Positions 17,236 to 26,641 of a stretch of DNA of 64,000 bases are shown here, in pieces. Numbering within the stretch: the first letter of the stretch is position 1; the number at the start of each line of letters is the position of its first letter. The position numbers and the translations under genes were made by a program. Origin of the DNA: Chryseobacterium luteum (GTDB lineage Bacteria; Bacteroidota; Bacteroidia; Flavobacteriales; Weeksellaceae); NCBI RefSeq assembly GCF_000737785.1, contig NZ_JPRO01000001.1, positions 372,001-436,000 of the forward strand. Direction: 5' to 3'. The notes under the pieces are model-generated. The model made no database searches and had not been told where the DNA came from. It saw nothing but the letters and a program-made list of their open reading frames with translations.

Positions 17236-19812
17236 TTATTTAGGCATTGCAGGAATCGCATCAGGATTTTTTTCTTTGTCCTGGTCTTTATCCTTTTTCA
17301 ATTTCTTAGGTTTTTTAGGTTCGGTATCTGTCTGCTGTATTAATTGCTGAAGCTGACCGTTTTTATCATTTCCGGCAGGATTCTGAGGGATACCGTTATT
17401 TATATCCTGTACAGGCTGTGCCGGCACTTGTGGCTGCTGTGAAAGGGAATTTCCTTTATTATCAGTGGCCTGGAAAGAAAGCTCACTTTTCAGATAATTC
17501 AGCATTTCCTTTGCCCTGATGCCTTCCGGAGTTTTAGAATAATTCAGGGCAATCTGCTCAAGCTGCAGGATCATGACCTCTTTCCCGCTGCTTTTTCCTG
17601 TATTAAAAGCATTCAGCAGATGGAATTTAGGAATAAGGGCATCTTTGGGATATTTCTGTATCGTCTGTTGTATAATGTCCCGGCTTTCTGCAAACTTTTC
17701 AGATTCATAAAGAGCGTATGCTTTTTTATATTCGTTTTCAACATCTTCTGATGACTTTACGAATGAATTATTCTTAGGATTTCTCGCGAATTCAGCATAA
17801 GAAGTATAAGGATAATCGGCCAAAAGGATCTGTTTTGCTCTTTCGGAAGCCTGGGGATTCTTTTGGTAATTCATTGCAAAGATTTCATAAAGTGCCTGGA
17901 GCATTACTTTTTCCTCAGGCTTTACATCAACAAGATCATATAAAGTCTTTGTTGCCAAAGGTGTATTGGTGAAATAATTCTGGTACATCACTCCCAAACC
18001 TAGAGAAGCAGTGTCCCTGTCTTTCTTCAGCTGACCCAGTTTTTCCTGATCTGTAGGAATCTGTTCAATGTAAAAGGTGGGTTCAAAACGTCTTGGATTA
18101 GGTGCTGAAGTAACGCCAAGTGCTTCATTCTTCATATCTTCAATGGTCGCCATTTTTTTGGAATAACGCCAGTTATCGGCTAATGCCCGGTCTCCCCAGA
18201 TCTGCTTAAATGAAGAGGAACCTTTGCTTATCGTTCCTGTATTGCTGAAATAAAATCCTTTGGTAGTTACCCCGAAATCTTCAAACGAATTGGTATTATT
18301 GGCAAATATTGAATTCGCGTTGTAATCTCCGGAATCAAAACCTTTGCTTCTTTCTGCACGTCTTCTCTCCTGCTCTTCTTTTTCTTCCTTCGCTTTCAGT
18401 TTTGCGATATATTTTGAGAAAAAATCAGTTTTCTGAGCATCGCTCATCTTCGCTAAAGAAAGAATGCTGTCATTCTTCTTGATCAGATAATAATTTTTGG
18501 AGATCTTCTTAATGTATTCAGACTGGTCTTTTAAAAGAATCTTTGAAGGTTCGTAGGTCATCACCGTAAGAGCAGAATCATAATACGTCCCTGCACCGAT
18601 ATAATCGTTTTTTTCGAGATAGCTCTTCCCTATTTCGTAATAGGTAAGGCCTCTAACCTGCGGATCGGATACCTTCTCAAACAGGGATTTTTTGAAGAAT
18701 TCCTGAGCTTCATCCTTTTTTCCGGCTTTGTTGGCCATTAAACCTAAAGCATAATAAAATTCGTTCTTTCTTGAACCGTAAGTTCCCTTCTTGCTGATGC
18801 CTTCCAGATAGTTTTTAGCGCCGTTATAATCCCCTTTTCCATTGAATGTTTTAGCAATTGCAATTTGGGATTTCACTTCAAATTCAAAATCGTTGGCATA
18901 TTTATAAGCCTGGGTAAAACTTTCACGTGCTTTATCATTTTGACCAAGATTTTCAGAAACCTGTCCTCTCAGATAAGAGATCCTGCTTTTCAGTTTTCTG
19001 TCAGAGTTCAGCTCAAAAGCCCTGTCCAGCTCAGCTCCGGCTTCCTCCAGTTTTCCTGCGTCCAGAAGAGCTTCAGAATGATAGATACTCAGCAGTTTAG
19101 CATAACTTTTATTAATATCCTCCCCTTTCAGTTTGGCAAAAGTTTCGTTGGCTTTATGATAATCTTTAATCTGCGCATATGCTACCCCCTGATAAATTCT
19201 AGCCAAAGGGAGCCTTTTATCATCCTTCATGTGTGTGAAAACATAGTTCAGGGCATCCAGAGCCTGCACAGCTTTATTCTGGTAAATTCTGGACTGCACA
19301 AGGATCATGTAGGCATCAAAGATCTTCTTATTCTTTTCTTCACCGTTTCTGATAACGGAATATTTGTTGATGGCTTTTTGAGCCTTTGCCTCGGCAATTT
19401 CTAATGTAGTTGCTCCTTTATTCTGAAGTTCATCCGGCATTCCCGGAGTTGCAGATCCCTGAGCACCGGGCATTCCGGGTGGTACTCCCGGAGCTCCTCT
19501 TCCGGAAGAAGGTCTGTTCACTTCAGCCATTTTCATGGAATTTTCAGCGAATGCGGCAGATTGTCCCAGATCACTTCCCAAAGGCTGATCTTCAATGGTA
19601 AGAATAGGAATATAAGGAGCATAAAAATTGTCCTTATGTCCCTTGTCTCTGCTCGTAAATTCACTGTTTAACGCATCTTTTGCATTAAAAAGGGTATTAT
19701 AATAGGTGTTGAATCCTTTCATGAATTTAGATCGCTGTTCCGGTTTTTTAGTCTTGGTCGCACAGGAAGCAACGATGCACATGATTAAAAGGAATAAAAT
19801 ATTCTTTTTCAT
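17236..19812 (-). CDS. sprE: SprE/PorW-type TPR lipoprotein of gliding motility and type IX secretion
   Basis: 858 residues. A lipoprotein signal peptide ends in the lipobox VASC (Cys about 17). The segment FNTYYNTLFNAKDAL follows, then about 12 degenerate TPR units, then a Gln/Pro-rich, Lys-rich tail. Order, length and the NTYYN motif fit SprE (PorW), the periplasmic outer-membrane-anchored lipoprotein needed for type IX secretion and gliding in Flavobacteriia. A low-complexity Gly/Pro/Ala insert lies at about residues 98-125. The name rests on recognition without a search. The gene has 85 bp of upstream space before maf. Confidence 0.75.
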   Translation of the reverse strand: MKKNILFLLIMCIVASCATKTKKPEQRSKFMKGFNTYYNTLFNAKDALNSEFTSRDKGHKDNFYAPYIPILTIEDQPLGSDLGQSAAFAENSMKMAEVNRPSSGRGAPGVPPGMPGAQGSATPGMPDELQNKGATTLEIAEAKAQKAINKYSVIRNGEEKNKKIFDAYMILVQSRIYQNKAVQALDALNYVFTHMKDDKRLPLARIYQGVAYAQIKDYHKANETFAKLKGEDINKSYAKLLSIYHSEALLDAGKLEEAGAELDRAFELNSDRKLKSRISYLRGQVSENLGQNDKARESFTQAYKYANDFEFEVKSQIAIAKTFNGKGDYNGAKNYLEGISKKGTYGSRKNEFYYALGLMANKAGKKDEAQEFFKKSLFEKVSDPQVRGLTYYEIGKSYLEKNDYIGAGTYYDSALTVMTYEPSKILLKDQSEYIKKISKNYYLIKKNDSILSLAKMSDAQKTDFFSKYIAKLKAKEEKEEQERRRAERSKGFDSGDYNANSIFANNTNSFEDFGVTTKGFYFSNTGTISKGSSSFKQIWGDRALADNWRYSKKMATIEDMKNEALGVTSAPNPRRFEPTFYIEQIPTDQEKLGQLKKDRDTASLGLGVMYQNYFTNTPLATKTLYDLVDVKPEEKVMLQALYEIFAMNYQKNPQASERAKQILLADYPYTSYAEFARNPKNNSFVKSSEDVENEYKKAYALYESEKFAESRDIIQQTIQKYPKDALIPKFHLLNAFNTGKSSGKEVMILQLEQIALNYSKTPEGIRAKEMLNYLKSELSFQATDNKGNSLSQQPQVPAQPVQDINNGIPQNPAGNDKNGQLQQLIQQTDTEPKKPKKLKKDKDQDKEKNPDAIPAMPK

Positions 19813-19897
19813 TATTCAATATAACTCTCTTATCTGCTTTTTATTATAAGCAGCTGATGATTTTGTAAAAATAACAAAATTTTGTAATGAATAATAT

Positions 19898-20452
19898 TTA
19901 TATTTCTTTCAAAATTTTATAAACCAAATGGGTAGGAAGTCCCATGATCGTATAAAAGCTTCCGTTCATCCTGCTGATCTTTGCCATACCCAGCCATTCC
20001 TGGATGCCATAGCTGCCTGCTTTATCGAACGGTTTGTAATTTTGAACGTAATATTCTATTTCATCATCGGTAATTTCATCAAATTCTACATCCGCAACAT
20101 CGGTTTCAGTCCATGTTTTACTAACGGATTTTATGGTAATTCCCGTATAAACCTGATGCGTTTTTCCTGAAAGCAGGCGCAGCATATTTCTGGCTTCATC
20201 CTCATCTTTCGGTTTTCCAAGGATCTTATTATCTATTGCAACTACGGTATCGGCAGTGAGCAGTACTTCATCACCGGCTAACTCTCTGAATGCCTCTGCC
20301 TTTAATTCTGACAGATAAGCTGCGGCCTCTCCTATTTGGATGTCTTCGGGAAGAATTTCTTCACAGTCTATTTTTACCACCTCAAAATCGAACCCTAAGC
20401 TTGAAAGCAGTTCTTTTCTTCTCGGTGACTGGGATGCTAAAAGTAATTTCAT
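19898..20452 (-). CDS. maf: Maf family nucleoside triphosphate pyrophosphatase
   Basis: 184 residues. It begins LLLASQSPRRKELLSSLG, the Maf signature, followed by TADTVVAIDNKILGKPKDEDEA and the KAGSYGIQ motif. Maf proteins hydrolyse dTTP/UTP or modified NTPs to the monophosphate, cleansing nucleotide pools. It is 3 bp downstream of kdsC in a minus-strand operon with kdsC and the DUF2520-type gene. Confidence 0.92.
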   Translation of the reverse strand: MKLLLASQSPRRKELLSSLGFDFEVVKIDCEEILPEDIQIGEAAAYLSELKAEAFRELAGDEVLLTADTVVAIDNKILGKPKDEDEARNMLRLLSGKTHQVYTGITIKSVSKTWTETDVADVEFDEITDDEIEYYVQNYKPFDKAGSYGIQEWLGMAKISRMNGSFYTIMGLPTHLVYKILKEI

Positions 20453-20455
20453 AAG

Positions 20456-20974
20456 TTATACAGATTGCGTATTATCATCATGCCAGTTCCCCTGAACTTT
20501 CATTACCTGCTCTATTACATCACGTACTGCCCCGCTCCCTCCTTTTTTTTCTGAAATATAGTCCGATATTCCCTTTACTTCAGGAACGGCATTTTCGGGA
20601 CATGCTGAAATAGCGGAATTTTCCATGATGTGGATATCGGGAAGGTCATCTCCCATCGTGAGGATTTCTTCGTTTTTAAGATTGTATTTCTTTTTAAAAT
20701 CTTCAAAATCAGCCATTTTATCATGCGATTTTGGATAATAATCCTCTATTCCAAGATAATTGATCCTGTGCTTTACCATTTCATCGTTTCCACCGGTAAT
20801 TACTCCTATTAAATAGTTGTTTTTTAATGCTTTAACTACTGCATATCCATCCAGGACATTCATTACCCTGCACATATTTCCTCCGGGCATCAGGTAAACG
20901 CTTCCATCTGTAAAAACTCCGTCTACATCAAATACAAACGCCTTAATATCTTTTAATTTCTCTTTATAGCTCAT
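20456..20974 (-). CDS. kdsC: KDO-8-phosphate phosphatase (HAD family, KdsC-like)
   Basis: 172 residues, a cap-less HAD phosphatase of subclass C0. Motif I is FDVDGVFTDG (about 15-24), motif II is VITGG, and motif III/IV is MGDDLPDI. KdsC hydrolyses KDO-8-phosphate in the LPS inner-core pathway. The C0 family also contains the phosphatase domain of bifunctional enzymes, but size and motifs fit KdsC. The start overlaps the preceding gene by 11 bp. Confidence 0.85.
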   Translation of the reverse strand: MSYKEKLKDIKAFVFDVDGVFTDGSVYLMPGGNMCRVMNVLDGYAVVKALKNNYLIGVITGGNDEMVKHRINYLGIEDYYPKSHDKMADFEDFKKKYNLKNEEILTMGDDLPDIHIMENSAISACPENAVPEVKGISDYISEKKGGSGAVRDVIEQVMKVQGNWHDDNTQSV

Positions 20975-21713
20975 ACATTTTTTGAATAGAATGATTCATT
21001 GTTTTATAAATCTCAATACTTTCGTCTTTTAATAGCTGCTCATGTAATTCCAGCACCCTTACATCATTTCTTACGGCCGGTCCCGTTTGTGCTGCTTTAG
21101 GCTCGATTTCGTGAATTTTCTGAACTGTTTCGTCAATAAGGGGAAGAAAATAATCAAACGGAATTTCCTGTGAATCTGAAATTTCTTTTGCCCTGGCGAA
21201 AAGATGATTCACAAAATTGCAGGCAAAAACTGCAGTCAGGTGGATGTATTTTCTCTTTTCGTAGCTGCTTTCCATTACATTCTCCGAAATTTTGGAAGCA
21301 ATTTCAAAAAGGAGATGCTTGTCCTGTTGATTTTCAGTTTCAACAAAGAAAGGAATCTTTTCGTAATCTAGCTCTTTCGATTTTGAAAATGTCTGCAAAG
21401 GATAAAAGCTTGATTTTCTGTACTCCCCTTTCAGAATCTCTTTGGGAAGTGATCCTGAAGTATGGGCAACCAGACAGTCTTTTTTAGTGATAAGCTGAGA
21501 AACACTTTCAACCGAATTGTCACTTACGCAAATGATGTAGAGGTTTGCATTCTCCAAATTTTCAGTAGAATAAGGGATATCCAGTTCGTTAGAAATTTTC
21601 TTCAGTTCTTCCCCGTTTCTTCCAAATATCTGCAGTAATGGAATTTTTTTCAGACTAAAAGCTTTTGCCATGTGGTAGGCCACATTTCCGGAACCTATAA
21701 TTACAATTTGCAT
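20964..21713 (-). CDS. Rossmann-fold DUF2520 protein
   Basis: 249 residues. The N-terminal dinucleotide-binding motif is IVIIGSGNVAYHMAKAF. CVSDNSVESVS and HTSGSLP follow, as in NADP oxidoreductase-like proteins with a C-terminal DUF2520 helical domain (about 120-249). The fold resembles ketopantoate or pyrroline-5-carboxylate reductases, but the reaction is not known. It is the first gene of the operon with kdsC and maf. Confidence 0.75.
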   Translation of the reverse strand: MQIVIIGSGNVAYHMAKAFSLKKIPLLQIFGRNGEELKKISNELDIPYSTENLENANLYIICVSDNSVESVSQLITKKDCLVAHTSGSLPKEILKGEYRKSSFYPLQTFSKSKELDYEKIPFFVETENQQDKHLLFEIASKISENVMESSYEKRKYIHLTAVFACNFVNHLFARAKEISDSQEIPFDYFLPLIDETVQKIHEIEPKAAQTGPAVRNDVRVLELHEQLLKDESIEIYKTMNHSIQKMYEL

Positions 21714-21831
21714 CTAACAAAGATAAGATTTTAAAGGAAGATGAAAGCAGAAGAACGGAAGTTATTATTGCCCGTTGCCTAAAGGTCAGATCATAACGTT
21801 ATCCTATTATTTTAAATATTTGGACTGAAAA

Positions 21832-21864
21832 TTGAATAAGTAATTTAACTTTCGGCTATTTTTG
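21832..21864 (+). promoter_or_regulatory. Promoter of the ECF sigma operon
   Basis: TTG at 21832-21834 and TATTTTTG at 21857-21864 match the Bacteroidota -33 and -7 elements with a 22-bp spacer. The start codon is 26 bp further on. Confidence 0.5.
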
Positions 21865-21889
21865 TAATCCAAAACAGTGAAAGCATCTT

Positions 21890-22441
21890 ATGAAGATTAA
21901 GGACGCGGAAATTATTTCGTTGATGCAGAATCCACGGACCCAGGAAAAAGGTGTCCGTGCCTTGATGGATGCTTATCAAAGCAGACTGTACTGGCACATC
22001 AGAAGGATTATTGTGGATGGAGATCTTGCCCAGGATACGCTGCAGGAGACTTTTATTAAAGCCTATCAGAATTTCCACCAGTTCAAAAATGACAGTCAGC
22101 TGTATACCTGGCTTTACAGGATTGCTACCAACGAAGCATTACAGCAGGTGAATAAGTTGAAGAAAATGCAGAAAACGGATGAAGATCCTGAGTATTATAT
22201 GCAGAACCTGGTGGCCGACAATACGGAAGGAGATGCGGAAGAAATACAGCTGCTGCTCCAGAATGCCATACAAAGCCTGCCCGAAAAGCAGAAACTGGTA
22301 TTTATGATGCGGTATTATGATGATCTGCCCTATGAAGAGATATCAAAAATTGTAGATATGTCAGTAGGGACTTTAAAGACCAATTATCATTATGCCAAAC
22401 AGAAAATAGAAGAATATATTAAAGAAAATTACGAGAGATAA
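21890..22441 (+). CDS. ECF-type RNA polymerase sigma factor
   Basis: 183 residues with sigma region 2 (about 25-90, with DLAQDTLQETFIKAYQNF) and region 4 (about 125-175, with LPEKQKLVFMMRYYDDLPYEEIS and the helix-turn-helix SVGTLKTNYHYAKQKI). It directs RNA polymerase to a small regulon. The next gene, a one-pass membrane protein, is the likely anti-sigma factor, and the third encodes a secreted protein. The promoter upstream looks housekeeping rather than ECF-type. Confidence 0.92.
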   Translation: MKIKDAEIISLMQNPRTQEKGVRALMDAYQSRLYWHIRRIIVDGDLAQDTLQETFIKAYQNFHQFKNDSQLYTWLYRIATNEALQQVNKLKKMQKTDEDPEYYMQNLVADNTEGDAEEIQLLLQNAIQSLPEKQKLVFMMRYYDDLPYEEISKIVDMSVGTLKTNYHYAKQKIEEYIKENYER

Positions 22442-22458
22442 TTTTTTGACCCAACAAG

Positions 22459-22992
22459 ATGAAAGAGTTCGACATAGAAAAACTAGAACGCAAGAATATT
22501 TACAAAGTTCCGGATCATTTATTTGAAAATATCCAGAATAATGTAATGAACGAAGTGAAAGCGAATAAAAAGGCACCGGTTTTCAAACTGAACTGGATGT
22601 ATGCTGCTGCTGCATCGCTGGCTTTGATATTCGGAGTAACGTATGTTTTTAATTCTGGCAACGATCCTGCGAAAGATGTGTTGAATTCAAAAACATTAGC
22701 TGTCAATGATCAGAAGGCTAAAACAGAAAGCGAACGTGCTTATGAAACTCTTAAGGAAGATTTAACTTCTGTTGAAAACAATAATCAAACAATTAGTAAT
22801 CAGGGAGGTAATTCTGTTTCATATGTTCCCAAAAAAGAAACTGAAAGTATTACGGACCCGAAAACGGTAAAAGCTCCGGCTAAAAAAGAAGAAATTAAAA
22901 TGAATGAATATCTGGATTCGTTTTCCAACTCTGAAATATCAGAACTGGCAAGCAATTCAACTCAGGACGTTTATTTAGATTTATATAATTAA
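22459..22992 (+). CDS. Probable anti-sigma factor, one membrane segment
   Basis: 177 residues: a charged cytoplasmic N-terminus (about 1-37), one membrane helix (about 48-65, WMYAAAASLALIFGVTYVF) and a periplasmic part rich in Asn, Ser and Lys. This layout 17 bp after an ECF sigma gene indicates an anti-sigma factor. No zinc-binding HxxxCxxC motif is seen, so it is not a ZAS-type protein. Confidence 0.6.
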   Translation: MKEFDIEKLERKNIYKVPDHLFENIQNNVMNEVKANKKAPVFKLNWMYAAAASLALIFGVTYVFNSGNDPAKDVLNSKTLAVNDQKAKTESERAYETLKEDLTSVENNNQTISNQGGNSVSYVPKKETESITDPKTVKAPAKKEEIKMNEYLDSFSNSEISELASNSTQDVYLDLYN

Positions 22993-22997
22993 GAAAG

Positions 22998-23513
22998 ATG
23001 AAAAAGATATTATTTACACTTTTTATTATTTATGGTTTTGGTCTGAATGCTCAGAATTCAGATTATGACTGGAAAAAAATGGACCCTAAACAACGAAAAG
23101 AGGTAATAAACAATCTTTCTCCTGAAGAGAGAAAAGAACTCCTTAAGAAGTTTAGGAATAATATGGTGGTGGAAAATCTTGAAATTGATGCAGGTGATAA
23201 AACAGAATTTACTCAGCTTTATAACGAGTATCTGGATAATCAGAAGCAGATAAAAAGCCAGTTTAATCCTAATTTTAATCCGGAAACATTATCTGATGAT
23301 GAGGCGAAGGCTAAACTTCAGCAGAGTTTCGAAGTAGGACAGAAGCTGCTGGATAACAGAAAAAAATATGCTGACAAGATGCAGCAGGTGATTCCCTGCC
23401 AGAAAGTATTAAAATTATTTCAGTCCGAAGGGATGATGAGAGATAAAATGAATGAGAGAAAACCTCATACCGGGCACAATAATAATATGGCAAAGCCCAA
23501 ACAAAACCCATAA
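22998..23513 (+). CDS. Secreted sensor-like protein of the ECF module
   Basis: 171 residues. A signal peptide (about 1-19, ending LNAQ) precedes a helical, highly charged protein (LSPEERKELLKKF, then long Lys/Gln helices). The pattern recalls CpxP/Spy-like periplasmic proteins that modulate sigma/anti-sigma pairs in Flavobacteriia. It is 5 bp after the anti-sigma gene. The function is inferred from context. Confidence 0.55.
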   Translation: MKKILFTLFIIYGFGLNAQNSDYDWKKMDPKQRKEVINNLSPEERKELLKKFRNNMVVENLEIDAGDKTEFTQLYNEYLDNQKQIKSQFNPNFNPETLSDDEAKAKLQQSFEVGQKLLDNRKKYADKMQQVIPCQKVLKLFQSEGMMRDKMNERKPHTGHNNNMAKPKQNP

Positions 23514-23535
23514 TAGTTTATTTTTTTAATGTTGG

Positions 23536-23569
23536 ACGGCTCTTACAGACAATTGTTTGTGGGAGCCGT
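23536..23569 (+). terminator. Hairpin terminator of the ECF operon
   Basis: The stem ACGGCTC/GAGCCGT extends imperfectly inward through ACAGACAA/TTGTTTGT. The T-tail is short, so confidence is moderate. Confidence 0.55.
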
Positions 23570-23718
23570 TTGGTTTTAAAAAACTTAACAATAACAATAT
23601 TGATGATAAAAATATCGCCGATATAAAAGGTTTATATAGATTCTTTAACAGGCGCTTATGTCTTTGAAAAATAAATTTTACACTGTAAATTAAACCAGGA
23701 TAATCTCTCGCTTTTTTT

Positions 23719-23727
23719 TATCTTTGC
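23719..23727 (+). promoter_or_regulatory. -7 promoter element of lepA
   Basis: TATCTTTGC matches TAnnTTTG(C) and lies 18 bp before the lepA ATG. Confidence 0.5.
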
Positions 23728-23745
23728 AAATTACAACGTTCTTAA

Positions 23746-25542
23746 ATGAAAAACATACGAAATTTTTGCATAATCGCTCATATTGACCACGGTAAAAGTA
23801 CTTTGGCAGACCGTCTTTTGGAGTATACCAACACAGTTACTCAGAGAGAGCTGCAGTCTCAGACCCTGGATGATATGGATTTGGAGAAAGAACGCGGGAT
23901 CACCATCAAGTCTCACGCGATCCAGATGGATTATGAGTATAAAGGAGAAAAATATATCTTAAATCTTATTGATACACCGGGACACGTAGACTTTTCTTAC
24001 GAGGTTTCCCGTTCTATTGCTGCCTGTGAAGGCGCACTTCTTATTGTAGATGCTGCACAGAGTATCCAGGCACAGACCATCAGTAATCTTTACCTGGCAT
24101 TAGAAAATGATTTGGAAATTATTCCGATTCTGAATAAGATAGACCTTCCATCTGCAAACCCCGAAGAAGTTACCGATGAAATTATGGGACTTTTGGGCTG
24201 TAAATATGAAGATGTTCTTAGAGTTTCCGGAAAAACAGGTGAAGGGGTTCATGATCTGCTTGAGCAGATTGTCAACAGAATTCCTGCTCCCGTTGGAGAT
24301 CCGAAAGCGCCTCTTCAGGCATTGATATTTGATTCTGTTTACAACCCGTTCAGAGGGATTGAAGCGTATTTCAAAGTAGTAAACGGAAGTATTTCTAAAA
24401 ACGAGAAAATCAAATTTTTCGCTACAGGAAAAGAATACGGTGCAGATGAAGTAGGAACTTTAAAACTGAAACAGGTTCCGAAAAAGATAATTGAATGTGG
24501 TGATGTAGGTTACATTATTTCCGGGATTAAAGATGCAAGAGAAGTGAAAGTGGGTGATACCATTACCTCTTTTGTGAATCCTGCCGATGCTGCGATTGAC
24601 GGTTTTGAAGAAGTAAAGCCAATGGTTTTTGCCGGAATTTATCCTATTGAATCTGAAGATTTTGAAGAATTAAGATTCTCACTTGAAAAATTAAGACTGA
24701 ATGATGCTTCTCTGGTTTTCGAACCTGAGAGTTCTGCAGCACTTGGTTTCGGTTTCCGTTGCGGATTCTTGGGAATGCTTCACATGGAAATCGTACAGGA
24801 ACGTCTTGAGAGAGAATTTGATATGAACGTAATTACTACGGTTCCCAACGTTTCATATCACGGATTTTCTAAGAAAGATCCTGAAACCGCAATTTTAATC
24901 AACAACCCATCAGAAATGATTGATCCCAATCTTTTGGATAGGGTTGAAGAACCGTATATAAAGGCTTCCATTATTACTAAATCCGATTTCGTAGGTGCTG
25001 TAATGACCCTTTGTATCGAAAAAAGAGGGGAGATTGTCAACCAAAGTTATTTAACGGCAGACAGGGTAGAATTGACATTCAATATGCCTTTGGCAGAAGT
25101 TGTTTTCGACTTTTACGACCGTCTGAAATCCATTTCTAAGGGATATGCGTCATTTGATTATTCACCAATCGGAATGCGTTCTTCCAAATTGGTTAAAATG
25201 GATATTCTGATCAACGGAGATATGGTAGATGCTTTATCATCATTGATTCACGACAGTAATGCTTATTATATCGGTAAAAAGATGTGTGAAAAACTTCGTG
25301 AACTGATCCCCAGACAGCAGTTTGATATTGCAGTTCAGGCAGCGTTGGGAGCGAAAGTTATCGCCAGAGAAACCATTAAGGCATTAAGAAAAGACGTTAC
25401 CGCAAAATGTTACGGAGGAGATATTTCCAGAAAGAGAAAACTTCTTGAAAAACAGAAAGAAGGTAAAAAGAAAATGAAGCAGATTGGTAGAGTAGAAGTA
25501 CCGCAGTCAGCGTTCATGGCAGTATTAAAACTAAACGATTAA
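23746..25542 (+). CDS. lepA: Elongation factor 4 (LepA), ribosome back-translocase GTPase
   Basis: 598 residues, full length. The G domain shows AHIDHGKST (G1), RGITIKS (G2), DTPGHVDF (G3) and NKIDLP (G4). Domains II, III and V follow, and the LepA-specific C-terminal domain ends [21 protein letters not shown]. LepA/EF4 acts on stalled or assembling ribosomes. The gene is single, with its own promoter and terminator. Its G over C excess on the coding strand is marked (15 G/4 C at 24481-24540). Confidence 0.97.
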   Translation: MKNIRNFCIIAHIDHGKSTLADRLLEYTNTVTQRELQSQTLDDMDLEKERGITIKSHAIQMDYEYKGEKYILNLIDTPGHVDFSYEVSRSIAACEGALLIVDAAQSIQAQTISNLYLALENDLEIIPILNKIDLPSANPEEVTDEIMGLLGCKYEDVLRVSGKTGEGVHDLLEQIVNRIPAPVGDPKAPLQALIFDSVYNPFRGIEAYFKVVNGSISKNEKIKFFATGKEYGADEVGTLKLKQVPKKIIECGDVGYIISGIKDAREVKVGDTITSFVNPADAAIDGFEEVKPMVFAGIYPIESEDFEELRFSLEKLRLNDASLVFEPESSAALGFGFRCGFLGMLHMEIVQERLEREFDMNVITTVPNVSYHGFSKKDPETAILINNPSEMIDPNLLDRVEEPYIKASIITKSDFVGAVMTLCIEKRGEIVNQSYLTADRVELTFNMPLAEVVFDFYDRLKSISKGYASFDYSPIGMRSSKLVKMDILINGDMVDALSSLIHDSNAYYIGKKMCEKLRELIPRQQFDIAVQAALGAKVIARETIKALRKDVTAKCYGGDISRKRKLLEKQKEGKKKMKQIGRVEVPQSAFMAVLKLND

Positions 25543-25545
25543 TAT

Positions 25546-25575
25546 AAAAAGACCGGTAATTTTTACCGGTCTTTT
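25546..25575. terminator. Bidirectional terminator after lepA
   Basis: AAAAAGACCGGTAA pairs with TTACCGGTCTTTT across a 3-base loop. Flanking A and T tracts let it serve lepA and the facing small gene. Confidence 0.85.
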
Positions 25576-25580
25576 ATTTT

Positions 25581-25790
25581 TCACAAATTTCGCTGTTTCT
25601 CAGTCAGATTAGCCTGTATTACCAAAGCTCCGAGGCCAAGGATTACTTCCGCGATGCCTAATGTTCGTATAAGGTTAACTCCGCATACAATACATTCAGG
25701 TTTCGGGAAAGGCTTTTTCCCCACAACAATGATCAATACTCCTCCTAAGATGATAATGACCACGATAAAGACTCTTAATAATGTTTTCAT
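25581..25790 (-). CDS. Small two-helix membrane protein
   Basis: 69 residues. An N-terminal helix (FIVVIIILGGVLIIVVG) and a second helix (about 42-60, LGIAEVILGLGALVI) flank a loop with a Cys-x2-Cys pair (CIVC). No family is recognised. A terminator immediately follows the stop, which supports a real transcript. It could also be a spurious reading frame. Confidence 0.45.
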   Translation of the reverse strand: MKTLLRVFIVVIIILGGVLIIVVGKKPFPKPECIVCGVNLIRTLGIAEVILGLGALVIQANLTEKQRNL

Positions 25791-25887
25791 GATGGTATAA
25801 ATTTTTATTTTCTATACCAAAGTTGAGCATATCTGTCATGAAATAATAAGGAAAAGCACTGTTTCATGGAAGTGGTTTTTCCGGTTT

Positions 25888-26520
25888 TTAGTTCTTTCTG
25901 GTGAATTTTATTTCCATGGTTTTATATTCCTTCCCTGTTTTAGAATCAGGTCCGTACATTTCCATCACGTGATTGTTGGCATCGGTAAAAGTATAAACCT
26001 CTCTGAAATCACAGTCTTTTCCGGGTCTTGCGGGATCTGTCATTTTACCTTTCAGTTCAATAGATTTCTGAGCAGGGTTCCAGTCTCCTTCCGCATGCAT
26101 AATGCCGGTTCCCATGTTGTCGATCCATGTACTTACAAATTTTTTCTTAGCGTTATCATAGCCCATGATACTCATTCCTTCAAACGGCATTCCCATAAAG
26201 CTGCCTTTATAAGTGCTGTGCTGATATCTGCCATCGAAAATCATTTTATTAGTACATTCGGACTGGCTTATTTCCGGTTTTGCACCGTTCTCCATCCATG
26301 TGGAAGTTACTCCTGTCCAGTTTCCGTCATATGATGCTAATGTTTTGTGCATCTCACCGGGTGTGGCATATTCCATCCAGGCTTTCGTCGCAACAGTAGA
26401 GTCTACGGGTTTCCATTCTGCAGAATCCGTTTTAGCTGAGTTTTTTTCAGTTACAGACTTTCCTTTTTCACAAGCTGTCAAAAGAAAAGTAATTGAGAAT
26501 AAGAATAATAGATTTTTCAT
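25888..26520 (-). CDS. DUF1579 family lipoprotein
   Basis: 210 residues from the ATG at 26520; another ATG two codons upstream is possible. A lipoprotein signal peptide ends LLTAC. The mature part begins charged, then shows TPGEMHKTLASYDGNWTG, MEMYGPDSKTGKEYKTMEIKFTRK and a barrel-like pattern typical of DUF1579. The function of that family is unknown. It has its own gap on both sides. Confidence 0.7.
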   Translation of the reverse strand: MKNLLFLFSITFLLTACEKGKSVTEKNSAKTDSAEWKPVDSTVATKAWMEYATPGEMHKTLASYDGNWTGVTSTWMENGAKPEISQSECTNKMIFDGRYQHSTYKGSFMGMPFEGMSIMGYDNAKKKFVSTWIDNMGTGIMHAEGDWNPAQKSIELKGKMTDPARPGKDCDFREVYTFTDANNHVMEMYGPDSKTGKEYKTMEIKFTRKN

Positions 26521-26612
26521 AATCATTTAATTTTAAGTAGGTTATTGGAAATAAAGTTAGTTAATTCTATTATTCTGCAATTCTTTTTTTGATATCATTT
26601 ATAAATCTTACC

Positions 26613-26633
26613 TTTGTGTATTCATAACGCAAA
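26613..26633. promoter_or_regulatory. Operator copy A, 21-bp palindrome before the Nudix regulator gene
   Basis: Arms TTTGTGTA and AACGCAAA with a 5-bp centre. It overlaps the -7 element (TACCTTTG, 26609-26616) of the regulator gene and ends 8 bp before its ATG. The same palindrome occurs at three places downstream (consensus arms TTwGyGTw and AACrCAAw). The position fits autorepression. Confidence 0.65.
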
Positions 26634-26641
26634 CTAAAATT

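Noticed and set aside
18919-18935. CACGTG string in sprE as a third parS
   Set aside because: Only the central TTTCACGTG matches; the right side reads CTTTATC instead of AAACA, so it is not a parS site.
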